From the NCBI GenBank assembly GCA_016169945.1, contig JADLSH010000279.1, positions 3,100,001 through 3,164,000 on the forward strand: a DNA stretch of 64,000 bases, given 5' to 3'. Below, in pieces: positions 22,301-34,134 of this stretch. Position 1 is the stretch's first letter, and each line of letters opens with the position of its first letter. Made by a program: the position numbers and the translations under genes. Source of the DNA: Trachythela sp. YZ-2020. Its lineage: Eukaryota > Cnidaria > Anthozoa > Malacalcyonacea > Clavulariidae. Below the pieces are notes generated by a model. That model worked only from the letters and a program-made list of their open reading frames with translations, was not told the origin of the DNA and made no database searches.

Positions 22301-25300
22301 GTTTTGCAGCGCTAGTTATATAGAACAACATTGTAATTTCATCTCGGCAAGCGGGATGAAAAACTCCATGTGAACACACGGAAATATTCGTCCCGCTAAG
22401 CGAGACGTCTCTGCGGCAAGCGGGGTCATATGAACAGGCCCATAGTCAAACAAATAAAATTAAGAATGAGATGGACACATCTTGGGGAGACAAGCAGAGC
22501 CTTCAACACTAGCTAGGAGAAAAGAACAAGAGAAATGTGGTACAACATAAAAGTGGATCTAACATCGCAAAACATACTTGGTCAAACAACCATCAAATAG
22601 ACTTGAAAAATAGCAAAGTCATCGACAAAGACAGCTATCGGCATAAAACTACATTGGAATCATGGCACACCGCAACAAAATCAATTCAGATAACAATTCT
22701 AAACATTTGCCTGAACAATACCGGTGTCTTATAAAAAATGTAGGCGGAACTGTCAGTTATATGTCACTCTATCATTTTGTTTCTATATGTAATTGTAAAC
22801 CACTGTTTTGTAACGTGCGGTGCCAGTGTGGGTAGAATGTAGCAAATATACGGCGGTTGACTGTTGTGTAAAACTACCTGAAAAATACAACAAGAACTTC
22901 GACGTTTCGAGCAAAGGTCCTTCGTCTGGAAGTTAGTAGGCTGTTTTGTAAGCATGTTTTTTCAATCATTCTTAATATTACCCGTCGAAGACTGCAGACT
23001 GGCAGTCGAAAGCTCGTACAATAAATAAATATATTAAACCAAAGAGTGTCCAAAACTTAATAAGAACAGGATGGTTTAGATATTTTGTTAGAATGGATGA
23101 TAGATGATAAATTACCTACAAGAGCAAGGAAGAAACTTGTAGGAGGAAAAAGATTCAGAGGAAGACAAAGGATAAGATGAAGTGATGGAATTAAGAAGAT
23201 TATGACCACAAAATAATAAAAAAAAAGGCAAAGACCACAAAATTTGAACACATTTTGTTCATACTTTTGGTATACAAACTTCCAGACGAAGGGCCTTCGC
23301 TCGAAACGTCGAAGTTCTTATTGTATTCTTCAGGTAGAATGATCCAAAAGAACCGCACTGCGCAGTATTTTTATACAATGAGAGATCATACAGAATTTTC
23401 GTCTCGCTTTCGGATCATGAATTTGCAACTTTTAAAACATTTGCAACATACCCATTTCCAGATATTCATAAAACATTCTAAAATCTGGCTCAGGATTAAG
23501 TAAATAGTCAGATTCCCATTGTGGTAACTTCCTATTTTCCTCTGTTGGCTTGTGACGCCATTTGTTCCATGCTCGGACTGCGGACCTTGAAAAAAATAGA
23601 AATACAGTTATATTAAAATACTGGGGCCGGTTGTATAAAAGAGTAGTTAAAGTTGATCCTTCCAGTGTGAATCGTGCAAATTTCGAATTCATCCGGTCTC
23701 GTGTGAATGGGACCTTTGTCATTTGAGGAATGTAAAAATGTTCTATTTACATTCAAATCAATGCTATTTTATCTTGACTGCACAAATGTCCACCATGTCT
23801 TTGCCTGGCTTTGGGGGGCAACTCACTCGTTTGTGTAAGCGATCTTCAACAATACATTGGATAGCTCTATCAGTTCTAAATTGTTTTTCCTAGACTACGT
23901 CCAGTAAGAGTCATCCCTTATTGGTCCAGTGTTACTACAGGAGTAAACTTAAACTAAATTTACTATATTTTTGCCCTATAAGTTCGAAATTGTTTCCCTA
24001 GAGCCTTAGAGGTGCAGTAAGAGTAATACCGTATTGGTCTAGTATTACCACTAGAAGAAACCTAAACTAAACTAAGTTTATCTATACTGGATATCTCAAT
24101 CAGTTCTAAACTGTTCTTCCTAGAGGTCCAGTAAGGCCATCTCTTGTTGGTCCAGTGTCGCTACAGGAAGAAACCTAAACTAAACTAACTTTATTTATAC
24201 TGGATAGCTCTATCTAGTAAGGAACAACCCTTATTGGTTCAGTGTTAAAACAAGAGAAAACAGGAATCTCGGAGAAAACATACGGTGGTTGGTATTGGTA
24301 TAGTCAATTTGGAAACAGTCTTCTCGTATGAGACTGAGCCTGGAAAATTATAATCCGTCAAGGCGACAACGTCTAGAGCGAAAGATTCCAGATTCATCAA
24401 GAATCCGAAACATTTTAGTACCGGACTCGTGTTGACGTTTACACACGTAGCGACGAATCCGATAGAAAATCATCTCGGTTTTCAGCTTTATCCGGAAACT
24501 TTGAATCCGGGAAAAAAGTGGAGAACCGAGAAAAATCGACGTGTAAACGGTTACCTCAACGAATTCGCAACCTTTTCTGCATGGCGGCAAAATGTATTAA
24601 CAGAGCGGAATATTCGGCACTATATAATCCGAAAACCGAATTTATAGAAACTTAATTTTGTTTGTTATGAATGCGGTGTAAACGCTCGTATCCGAAAACC
24701 TATATAGCTTCAGGCTGTTTTAGTGGAAACGGTTTACGTATCCGAATATACTAATATCCGGTAACTTTAGCGAATCCGGAATATTTCGCTCTAGTGTAAA
24801 CGGAGTGGAAGCCACGTCACCCATCCTAACCATGTCATAAAATAATCTCAATATAACTGCAAAGATTTCAGTTTACTTACGGATAAATGAACTCCAATGC
24901 AAAGCCCAAAATCTGTTTTCCGATCATAATCACAGCTAGCTGTATACATAGATCGGTCAGACAACCAGATGGATCACATCCTTCGATCCTTCTATTTCTC
25001 ATACGGTTGTACTTTGTCGGCTTCCCGATTATCAAACTGCTTTTGAAAAACGCGATATAGAATAGGGACGAATACGTGTTCACGAACTCAAAAACGTACA
25101 TTTTAAACGTGAGCATGTTCTGGTAGTCCGACTTCGTGCGCGGATTTTCCCAGTTCGTGAGAATGACCGCGAGTTTCACGTAAATGTAACTCAGGATCTT
25201 TATGAAAACGAGGTTCATAATGGCGGCAGAAAACGACGTGACGAGTTTGGCGTTCTGACGAATGTCGTTGCTAGAAGTTGCATGTAATGCGGCCAACGTC

Positions 25301-28300
25301 GCGGCCCTGTAAGCCACAATTCCTGCGATTGAAGCGACGACAACCGAACCCATGAAAAATATGACCCCTAGGCCACCCAAAGTGCGCTTAAACCGAGTCC
25401 AACTTGGGATGTACGGCTCCAACTTGTCCGTGACCGGGTTTGGTCGTTTCTTGCGCACTGAGAATAGAAACTGGGGTCTGGGCGGTTCATATTCGTCCAT
25501 TAGGTTATACACACCCCACTCGTAGCTAAGTCGAACTTGCGTGCGTTTCCAGTATTCAAGAAAAAGCGTCGCCCATATAGACATAAACACGGAAAAGAAA
25601 ACCGTCGCTTCGTTGTCAAAGAGGTGGCCAACTTTAGCAAAAGCGCAGCTAGTTGTTAGACTCCAATAACTACAATGGTTGTCGCATTTCGGACACATGT
25701 AGAATAACCTTTCGTTCTTTTCGTCGCAAATCTCTTTTGTCGGTTCGAAGGTGTCTAAGTTCCCCAGGCCGTATAGAAAGCACAGGACGCCCACAAACGC
25801 AGCCGGGACGAGCATCGCGATGTACACGCCTAGCCATGCGTAGTAGAAACCAATTCTCCCGCCAAAATATCGCCGCACGGCGTTGATTGGCTGATACGTG
25901 AATATTTTTCGGAACGACGACCAATCAGTGCGCAGCTTTTGTCGGTCGTTTGCCACGTGATCGCTTTTCTGAACAGACGGCCCATCATGCAACGGGAAAC
26001 ATGCAGTGTAGATTTCGTCATCACATAGACTAACGATCCCATAGTCACATCCGAATGACGTCATCTGGAGCATGCGGTACACCATACGACAGCGGTCAGC
26101 GGTATCAAAAAATAATGTCCCGTTTTTCGACTGAAATGATAGACGATTATTGTAACTAAAAGTGGCGGAGAAAGGTTTTTCCGTCGGTTGGATGCAAGGA
26201 GATTTGTTAACGAAAGGATCGACCGTTTCCCACCAGTTTAGAAATCGACGGAAAATGTTCGGCCTCTTCGTCTTTTTTGGCGATAGGTCCGGCGAATCAT
26301 CGCATTTTTTGACGGGCATTCGTATCATAAGTTTTTCAGCGAGTTTGAATAAGATTTTAAGAGGTGCGTGCACTTTGACGAAATGAAGGTGTTCGTCCTA
26401 AATAATAAAAGAGATATTTTTGAAGAACTACTAAATAAGAGAAATATGGAGCTCTAGAGTAAGCTAGAGTAAATTCTTATTGATCCAGTGTTACTACAGG
26501 AGGAAACCTAAACTAAACTAACTTTATTTATACTGGATAGCCCTATCAGTTCTAAACTGTTCTTCCTAGAGGTCCAGTAAGGAACAACTCTTATTGATCC
26601 AGTGTTACTGCAGGAGGAAACCTAAAATAGATTAGTTTTATTTATACTGGATAGCTCTATCAGTTCTAAACTGTTCTCTTCAGAGAGCCAGCAACAGTAA
26701 ACTCTTATTGGTCCAGTGTTATTACAGGAAGAAACCTAAACTAAATTAGCTTTAATTATACTGGATAGCTCTATCAGTTCTGAACTGTTCTTCCTAGAGG
26801 TCCAGTAAGAGTCATCTCTTATTGGTCCAGTGTTACTGCAGGAAGAAACCTGAACTAACTCTATTCATACAGGATAGCTCTATCATTTCTAAACTATTCT
26901 TCCTAGAGGTCCAGTAAGAGTCATCTCTTATCGGTCCAGTGTTACTACAGGAGGAAACCTAGACTAAACTAACTTTATTTATGCTGTACAGCTCTATCTG
27001 CTCTAAAATGTTCTCCCTAGACAAGTAAGAGTCATTCCTTATTACCAAAGGAAGAAACCTAAACTAAACTAACTCTATTTATACAGGATAGCTCTATTAG
27101 TTCTAAAATGTTCAACCTGGACCAGTATTACTACAGGGAAAAAACCTAAACTAAACCAGCTTTATTGACAACTCTATCAGGTCCAATAAAGGTCATCCTT
27201 CATTAGCTTGCGGTGTTTGGTTGGCGTTTATAGGAAGATTTTTATAGGAAGATAATGCAAATTAGTTCTTCATTTTTTGATATTTCATTTTGACCCTTAG
27301 GGCCTGTTTACATGGAGGTAGGGTGACCCTACCACTAGGGTCACCCTACCAGGAGGGTAAAAAAATAGCGAGTGTATACATGAGGTAGGGTCACCCTAGA
27401 GATAGGGCTATATTGCCTGGATAGGGTGACCCTAGTTAAATTAAGAATGGTTGCTAAGCTGGCTGTATTCAAACTCCTGCGTACACGAAATTTTGGCGAC
27501 AATTTTTATTGTTCCTTGTGTATTTCAACGCTGTGGTCTTCTACTTTGTAAGTAATTGCATCAAGGCATATTAAAATATTACCCAGTTTGATAGTCAGAC
27601 TGTCAGAGGAAATAATACATGGTCCGCTTGTCCCTACCTAACCTAACGCCTTTTTGGAACTTTTTTTGCTATTGCATGTCAACTGCAGCATAAAAATTGA
27701 ACCCTACCTAACGCCTTTCTCAAACATAGTAAGACATCGCGATGATTGGGCCGAAGACCTAAAGTGCTGTATATAATAGGAGCAACAAAAGTTTTATTAC
27801 TCCACCCTTAAGGCGATGTTAGACGGGAAACTTTTAGTTGCAAGTCGCAATGCAAATCGTTACAGAATCTAAGAGTATACATAAAAATATTACTCGACTG
27901 TGATTGGTTGATTTCAGTGCAATGTAAACAGCGTTAGCCAAATTTGTCTATTGCCTGTCATAGTGTCATACTTTCCCCATTTAAATGACTGGTTGGTGCG
28001 CATTCAATGGCAGGTAGCAAAAAAAGTTCAAAAAATTAAGAAACGATATTTATACCAAATATACATCTATTAATGGTCTAACTGCCCTGGTATTTACTAA
28101 GTTCTGGTTACAAAAGAAGCTCTCGTGATGGATGGAAAGACCCTTCGTCTTTACAAAATCGGCAATATCTCTTCAAATGTTTGTTTTTGGCAAATGATGT
28201 TCCTATGGTAAGGAGCGTATATATTTTTGTGTAGATTGAAATTGCAAAAGTGGTTTTAGTGTGCTTGACTACCTTTGAAATAAGCGAATTTTCAAAACAG

Positions 28301-29803
28301 TCGAACCTGAGAAATTTTTACACTACAACCCAATTTTTATGCTGCAGTTGACATGCAATAGCAAAAAAAGTTCCAAAAATTACACGACAAAATTGGGCAG
28401 GAATAAAGTTTAATTCGTGGCAGTTTAATTCTAGCTCGATTCTAAGGTACGAAATTAGTAAATTGTTTTGCGAGCGGGGCGAAATTGGACAGGGAAGTCA
28501 CAAATGTTTCGAGATTTAAAACACAAAATTTTATATGTTAGATAGTACAGAACGCCTTAAAACTTGTTGTATGAACGCTAAAAGGCTTAAATGACATCTT
28601 GAAAAAATACAGCAACAATCGACTGAATACTTTTTAAAATATTAATCATTTACTCGATCCACCTGGAGTTTTTTCCACTCCTTGTTGTTGGTTTTTTAAA
28701 AATTACACAGGGGCCGCGTCGCCCCAGTCCCAAAGCGCATCACACATTGATCACGACATTATCTAGCCGTTTCGCCGCCCTATCTTATAGTCGCCCTTCC
28801 TAAACTTAATTTGAATTTTCGGGACGAAAATGACGACTTAAAAGTTATTTAAAAGGTGGAAAATTTAGTTTACATGAAATTTATAAGAAATCCACATGGT
28901 TCAGTTCACTTTCAAATGCTTGGCAATTCATACAGATAATAATAAATGGAGCGATAACTTTATATCAGTAGTTGAAAGTATAATTGTCTCGAACATTTTT
29001 ATGCATATTATTAATAAGTAATAGCATGGTTTCTCGTAAAATTTGGATATAACATGCACTCGTGAGTTTTTCAAAGACCTCAAATAACACTCGTCCTTCG
29101 GATTCGTGCTATTTTGAGGTCTTTGAAAAACTCATTCGTGCATGTTATATCCAAATTGCACTCGAAACCATGCTATTACCTAATTTACCTATACAAATCA
29201 AATTTCATATAACCTCATTTGCATTACGAGTTAGCGCTAAAAGTTGTCCAGTGGTATCTCGCTTTTATTCAATTATTTTGCATGACTCAGTGGACCGTCT
29301 ACATTGTTGACGAACGTATACAGCAGACGAGGAAATCCTCGCTTAAGAAAGCATTTTGACCTTTTACATAAAAGCGGTTAATCGTTGACATTGACAAATT
29401 ACATGTTGCTCTATATTCTGAGTGAAAATTGTTAACCTAATTACACAATAAATATACCAATATTTTTCTAACTTTTACTGATCTTGTAATAAAATCCACA
29501 AACCTGGAGTGATGTTTCTTCCTCCAATTCTAGACCACGTTGTTTCAAGTTATCCTGATATTTCTTGCGCGTTTTGGCCTTTCGATCTTCCTCGTCTCCG
29601 CTGCTTTCGTAAACCAAAACAAAATCAATTTTTCTTTGTCCATCGCGAAAGAACAACCCATTTGGATAAGGGGATTGTCTTAGACCCGAGTCCTGTACTA
29701 ACAATTCAATATTTTCTACGCCTGACACGCGACCATTCTCCGCGTTTTGTGATTGTTCATCTTTCGTCTTACTTCCGTTGGAAGTCGGGTTCTTATTGTC
29801 CAT
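19338..29803 (-). CDS. Anoctamin (TMEM16-family) gene 1, six exons
   Basis: Exons run 29803-29504, 26397-24881, 23585-23452, 21641-21398, 20752-20603 and 19650-19338. All junctions are GT-AG and phases match, giving 885 aa plus a stop. Residues 1-100 carry the dimerisation motif RKIDFVLVYE. Exon 2 starts with a FVKVHAP block and spans most of the membrane domain. Acidic residues matching the TMEM16 calcium site are present: E602 (ALEFIYP), E646 and E649 (EYLEM), E678 and D682 (ELRAD). The usual Asn four residues before the first Glu is Gly here. Exon 6 ends with WLVPDVPKSLEVKIKRE, typical of the family C-terminus. Family members are calcium-activated chloride channels or lipid scramblases in plasma or internal membranes; which activity applies is not visible. 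Intron 1 is 3.1 kb. Other introns contain a Penelope fragment, satellites and hammerhead-like motifs. Confidence 0.93.
20321..20560. repeat. (CAAA)n microsatellite and derivatives, anoctamin gene 1 intron 5
   Basis: About 13 perfect CAAA units followed by degenerate CAAA/CAGA/AACA sequence. It lies 43 bp from exon 5 and produces long Cys/Leu/Val-rich ORFs on the minus strand that are not genes. Duplicated at 37411-37685. Confidence 0.9.
20928..21043. repeat. 11-bp minisatellite TTTTCTACACG, gene 1 intron 4
   Basis: About ten near-perfect head-to-tail units. It is followed by AAGTTGT/ACAACTT-rich imperfect inverted repeats to about 21240. In intron 4 of anoctamin gene 1. Confidence 0.9.
22000..22180. 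repeat. Inverted pair of Penelope-associated terminal repeats
   Basis: Palindrome whose arms each read from CGGCGGTTGACTGTTGTGTA through AAAACTACCTG to the hammerhead-like sequence. The left arm lacks the core, the right arm has it. It lies in intron 3 of anoctamin gene 1. Confidence 0.7.
22086..22125 (+). ncRNA. Hammerhead-ribozyme-like motif
   Basis: 40 nt. AACTTC (22086-22091) pairs with GAAGTT (22120-22125) as stem I. The core reads CAGACGA where the hammerhead consensus is CUGANGA. Stem II is GGxC/GCTC with a short loop, then GAA, and a minimal self-complementary ACGT stem III before the cleavage-site C. The tiny stem III is typical of ribozymes in Penelope-like elements. The U4-to-A change may reduce or abolish cleavage. 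Confidence 0.5.
22530..22840 (+). pseudogene. Penelope-like element fragment (C-terminal endonuclease region)
   Basis: The frame from 22537 reads SNIAKHTWSNNHQIDL, NSKVID, then KTTLESWHTATKSIQ. This resembles the C-terminal tail of Penelope polyproteins after the GIY-YIG nuclease (A-x-H...H-x-I/F-D...E-S/A-W). It continues after a frame change as LPEQYRCLIKN. The RT and the nuclease catalytic core are absent. It lies in the sense strand in intron 3 of anoctamin gene 1, next to hammerhead-like repeats, which fits the known link between Penelope elements and hammerheads. Missing from copy 2. Confidence 0.55.
22895..22934 (-). ncRNA. Hammerhead-ribozyme-like motif
   Basis: Same 40-nt layout on the minus strand, with stem I AACTTC/GAAGTT intact, core CAGACGA, GAAACGTC intact, and one change in stem II. 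It lies between the Penelope ORF fragment and the trailing AATAAATAAATATATTAAACC sequence. Confidence 0.5.
23277..23316 (+). ncRNA. Hammerhead-ribozyme-like motif
   Basis: Best-preserved copy: perfect stem I, stem II GGGC/GCTC with CTTC loop, GAAACGTC 3' core, and CAGACGA in place of CUGANGA. The counterpart in copy 2 near 39774-39813 has further changes (CAGCCGA). Confidence 0.5.
23850..24260. repeat. About 114-bp satellite, 3' side of gene 1 exon 2
   Basis: Degenerate units containing TAAACTGTTCTTCCTAGAGG, GGTCCAGTGTTACTACAGGA and TACTGGATAGCTCTATCAGT. In intron 2 of gene 1. Confidence 0.85.
24340..24810. repeat. Putative MITE with GTGTAAACG ends
   Basis: Contains many inverted pieces of TCTAGAGCGAAAG / GCTCTAGTGTAAACGG and TCCGAAAACC. 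In copy 2 a shorter version with internal deletions lies at about 41325-41650. Intron 2 of the anoctamin genes; no coding content. Confidence 0.45.
26455..27200. repeat. About 114-bp satellite, 5' side of gene 1 exon 2
   Basis: Six to seven units of the same satellite in intron 1 of gene 1, less homogeneous than those of gene 2. Confidence 0.85.
27295..27440. repeat. Short palindromic repeat rich in TAGGGTGACCCTA
   Basis: Several inverted TAGGGTGACCCTACC units follow GGGCCTGTTTACATGGAGG. Private to copy 1/2 junction DNA inside gene 1 intron 1. Probably a MITE. Confidence 0.5.
27655..28376. mobile_element. Inverted-repeat element in gene 1 intron 1
   Basis: A 42-bp sequence containing GCTATTGCATGTCAACTGCA at about 27660-27701 is repeated inverted at about 28331-28376. 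Between them lie the left part of the TTAA-type MITE (27806-27870) and non-coding DNA. Confidence 0.5.
29017..29186. repeat. Foldback hairpin MITE
   Basis: Arms of about 75 bp starting TAATAGCATGGTTTC and containing TTTGGATATAACATGCAC and TTTTTCAAAGACCTCAAAT, around a short loop. It separates the two halves of the older TTAA-type MITE in copy 2. Confidence 0.65.
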
Positions 29804-30104
29804 GTTAATTATTAACTCTGAAACAAGATGTGTAACTAATTAATCATTCATGAATTAATTAAACTACATGCAGTGTTCCGAAATAGACGGAAACCCCTTT
29901 TGAATTATTTAAACGATACTTTGGAATATCATGTGCGGTTGTAGGGAATAGCCTGCGTAGCTGGGGATTCTCACATTTCCAGCGCCTCGCGTCCGCTATT
30001 ATATTCCTGCCCGCGCTTCAACCCCCAACCCCACGACCCACGCCAGCTTACTGCGAATAAAAGCAACTATAATTTACTACATGACCAAACCATGCTTAAA
30101 GCCC

Positions 30105-31025
30105 TGGCCCAAGTAGTTTGCAAGCGAGAGTTTGCATGAGAGTTTCATCAACTCTCATGCCCCGGTCAAACGAAAACAAGAGTTACATGAGAGTTGAATG
30201 GATATCACAGCGCGTACTGGTCAAACGATGGGAAGCACTCATCAAAACTTGAACCAGCTCAAAGTTGATGAGAGTGCATGAGAGTTGATTAGAGTTGGTG
30301 GTCAAACGCTAGCCGCTAGCTTTCATCATCGTTTGACAGGGGCTTAACTCGAAAGCCCGATTTGAAGTGGAGCGAATCATCAGTGAAGAGGCATCATCCG
30401 TCTGGCGGATAAGGATCGCCGTCTCAGTGTAAACACAAGACGCACTGTCTGGACGAACTAACTACATTAATGCGATCTATACTGGCAATGGCTCTGTAAA
30501 TAAATCACGCCTGATGGTTTCCTGATGATTCGGCTAATGTCTTATTTATACACCATCTATAGTAGATGGATCAATACAGAGGGTCGCGTTTATACTTTAT
30601 ACAGAGGGTCGCGAAGGGGGTTTCAATCCCATTTCCCAGCCAAAACATTTTCTGAATCCCAGCCACTCGACCCGCTGACTTTCGAAATCTTAGTCTCTGC
30701 AGCAAAATTTCCCTTCCCAAATCCCCAAATCCCATTTTCCCAATGGAAATATAAGCAAATCCAGGCCTTAGTAAGCCCTGGTCTTCAAACGAGAACGAGA
30801 GAGTTGGCAAGCGAGAGTTTGCATGGGAATTTTCTCAACTCTCATGTCCCGGTCAAACTATAAGAGTTGATTGGATATTACCACGCGTAGCAAGAGCTCT
30901 CATCAACTCTCATCAAAATTTGAACCGGCTCAAAGTTGATGAGAGATGGTGAGAGTGCATATGAGAGTTGCCGGTCAAACACGCGCGAGAGTTGCAACTC
31001 TCATCGACTCTCATTTGACCGAGGA
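30105..31025. mobile_element. Two MITEs of the AACTCTCAT family in copy 2
   Basis: Two members, about 30105-30345 and 30798-31025, separated by about 450 bp of duplicated DNA. In copy 1 the equivalent pair is separated by about 2 kb (5160-7156), so copy 2 has lost or never had that 1.5 kb. Confidence 0.55.
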
Positions 31026-31104
31026 TTAAGTCTAAGGCATAATTACGCAATATATACATTTAGAAAAACATTTTAGTGATGACTCGAATGGCACATGTCT
31101 GATC

Positions 31105-31330
31105 AGGGAGCACAGCTACGATGGAAGGGTTAGTTTGGGACTTACCCAAACCCACCCTGTCAACATTCCCTGTGGAAGGAAACCGGAGTACCCGGAGAAA
31201 ACCCACGACCTTCGGTAGACCGTTGACTGACTCCTTTCACACAAGTGTCACGAGTCCGCAGCGAGCATCGAACCCACGATCTCAGAGGGGAAAGGAGCTT
31301 GCTTTGACGACTGTGCCACACGAATCCCCC
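31105..31330 (-). mobile_element. tRNA-derived SINE, copy 2 (empty site)
   Basis: Same SINE in duplication copy 2. The point where 7588-10838 entered in copy 1 is continuous here (around 31218-31232). It retains tRNA-like A- and B-box sequences near its right end. Confidence 0.65.
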
Positions 31331-31753
31331 ATTTTAGTAAAACCTATCTCTCTAACAAACAAAGTGGGCTTAACAAAGCTTTCACAACACAACAAGGTCT
31401 TGGTCGTTTATAAAAGATTCTGCTATTACATCTGACCAGTAATTACCATGCAGTTTATTACTTGAGGATTAAAGCTCACAATTGTCAGAAGGATAGGCCC
31501 AAACAGGAAAGTAAATGATAAATTTGAAAGTTGAAAACGAGATTTTTGGGATTTCATAGAGATTTTTTAGGAATTTCTTTTCGAGGTGTACGGGAATTTC
31601 TTTTCGAGTGATACACCCCTTGTACATAATAAGAAAAGTATGAAGGTATCTAACATATATCCATGTATGCATGTTTCATGATATTACAGAACTGTAGTCT
31701 GTATACATTCTTGAATTATTTATACTTTGTCCAGTTAAAATATTCATACTCTA

Positions 31754-31991
31754 CAGGGTGTATCAAAAAAACTGCAAATACCATAATTTGTATGCACGAT
31801 AGTTCTGTTCTTAACTGAGCCATTCGTAATCGAACTCATAAGTTTAATTCACTTTGTGTGCTTGTTTTGATACCCCTGGGAAACGTATTTTCAAATCCCA
31901 GAAGCGTAATTATTTGCACAGCCATTGAAATTCTAATGTATGATCTCGTGCATACAAATTATGGTATTTGCAGTTTTTTTGATACACCCTG
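31754..31991. mobile_element. Mariner/Tc1-type MITE
   Basis: 238 bp with terminal inverted repeats of about 40 bp starting CAGGGTGTATCAAAAAAACT, flanked by TA (31752-31753 and 31992-31993). Copy 1 has the empty TA site near 11456. TA duplications and CAGGGTGT ends are typical of Tc1/mariner-derived MITEs. Confidence 0.8.
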
Positions 31992-32740
31992 TATATTACC
32001 CAGCTGAATAGTCTTTAAAAAAGGCATGGCATATTCAAACATTGATGTGAATATATATACTTCTATATCTATTTTATGATACTTACATTTGCAGTTAAAC
32101 TGTGTGGTCAACTTCCCTTGATAACAATAACAACTGGGTAGTCCTAGGAAGGTTCCTTGATGCTTGATGTGTTTTGAGATCGTCAGACAATCGTCCTCGC
32201 TTTTATAATCCTGTCACCCTCACAATTCTGGGTAGGGCCAACCAGGAATATAGGACTAACCAGACTTGCCTCCTTGACGCATAGCCACCCCGCTAGCTTC
32301 TCTCAGTTGAGTGGTTTTAATACGCCTTTCCTGGGTTCGCGACGCCATCTTGCCAAGTGGGCAAACACATGCAATAGAGCAACAATAGCATGACCCTAGG
32401 GACAAGTATTCCCATTGGGACGAGGTCATTGTGTGATGTTTGATGTTTATAAAAAGACGCTCTATGGAGAGTTAAGTTGCCAGGGATATGGTAGTAGGCA
32501 ACTATAGACTTTATATATTATGCGTATGTGTGGTTACTATACAATGATGAACATGTATTTAGCAAGTATATATATAGCATTAGTAAGTATAGAGCTCCAC
32601 ATATGTCGATGTTGTCCAAAAATCAAAAGAAAGGATCTTAAATAAACAAAAATGATAACGTTTGTTTAAAAAATGTTGAATGCATTGTATCATTGATCGT
32701 ATTTGCAAGCAGAAATTACTGTAGTCGGCTATATTGATTA

Positions 32741-33080
32741 TTGTGTAAATCAGTTCACTTGCGTGGTACAGGGTACAATATAGGAAACTCTGAAATGAGA
32801 TTAAATTTGCCCAAGCCACGAACAAATTATCCAATTAGTGGGGCGCTATTGTGGAATAGTCTTCCTCAAGATATACGAAAGCTTCAATCATTATCACAGT
32901 TTAAGAAAGTTATAGATAAGTATTATAATAATTCAAGCGAACTCCCACACGGCAATCTTGAAAAACCAATAGTAGATATTTTTAGATCTTTTCTTCTTAA
33001 TATTGCATGTGTGTGTATATAATTTGTTATAGTTATAGGGTTTACCGTTTTTAAATAAATTTGTATTGATTGATTGATTG
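32741..33080 (+). pseudogene. LINE 3' fragment (CR1/L2-type)
   Basis: The frame from 32741 shows the end of a LINE RT protein: SEMRLNLPKPRTNYPISGAL, LWNSLPQDIRKLQSLSQFKK. A 3' UTR follows, ending in a TTGATTGATTGATTGA tail. 5'-truncated; found in copy 2 only. Confidence 0.75.
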
Positions 33081-34134
33081 AAATGTTTCTTAGCGTATAT
33101 ATCAAGGTTACTTGTGCGCATAAGATAATGCTAATCCCACGAGGCGATTTATAATACATTTCACCTTATAAAATATCTCATCCATTATACATACTCTTCG
33201 CGTTTGGGTAATTGGGTTGTACATTTGACTATTGCACACAATTTCCTGTCTTACATCGTAGGAATACGTGCGATACAATTAGGGGCGTCCGCCGCTATAG
33301 GGCCTGTTTATATGATATACTTATACCCATTATGCCGACACGTCTCGGCTCGTGGAACGAATTTTCATCCGACCAGTTTCTCAAATTAAAAAATTCAAAA
33401 AAATTCAAATGTAGTTACACTTTAAAATCGAACCTCTTCCGACGCATCCCTCTCTAATACGGCCAATTTCTTATGTCCCAACGTACATACTGCATAATTG
33501 TCGGCCGCACAACTCATGTTTTATTTTTGTTGCTTTGTGCGATGGAGAGTTTTCAGCATGAATTTCAGCCATATAGCTTAGCTATCATAGCTGAGAATGT
33601 AATCCGGCCCAAGGATTAATCCAGCCTCGGCTTAAATGATAAAATTTGGCAAACAGCTATTCCGCATATAACTCAAACTGGGCTGAAATTTTCGTATTAG
33701 TATTGAGATATAATGTCATTTATATATAGTATTCATTCTGGATTGAAACTCGTTTAAATCTGTCACTTAACTTCCGAACGAGCTGCTAAATAAAGTCTTT
33801 AACGGAATGAAAAGCGGTCTTCAAGACGGTAAAATTTTTCACCTTTTCGAGTTGTCAAAATATTGTTAAAATGTTGTCAAGTGGTTCATATAGAGTGGAT
33901 ACAATACTAATATAAATAAAGACTGGGAATGACAAGATTTCTCCCGGTAATAATGCGATGTTTTGTCTCCCTCGTGAATAAAAAAAGAAAATTGACTGTA
34001 GGCATTGAATGTACGTGTCGGTACCGACGTCCTCAACAACGCCAAGGTAACATGTTTAATTTGATATTTTTCCTTTGTGCAAGTCCTTACACTTGAGATC
34101 TATAAGGGCCTTTTTATATGATCCCGGCTAGGCG

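Larger units (their letters stand above)
17..27270. repeat. Segmental duplication, copy 1
   Basis: This is the largest of three tandem copies of one genomic block. It contains exon 1 of a left-hand anoctamin paralog, the intergenic DNA upstream of it, and exons 6 to 2 of anoctamin gene 1. The same order recurs at about 27815-44170 and, truncated, at 44925-49256. Copy 1 is longer than copy 2 mainly because of private insertions: a LINE at 540-4140, the 7588-10838 element, the 14048-17571 element, the 17894-18572 foldback and several MITEs. Coding exons in copies 1 and 2 are nearly identical, so the duplication is recent or has been homogenised by gene conversion. Confidence 0.85.
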
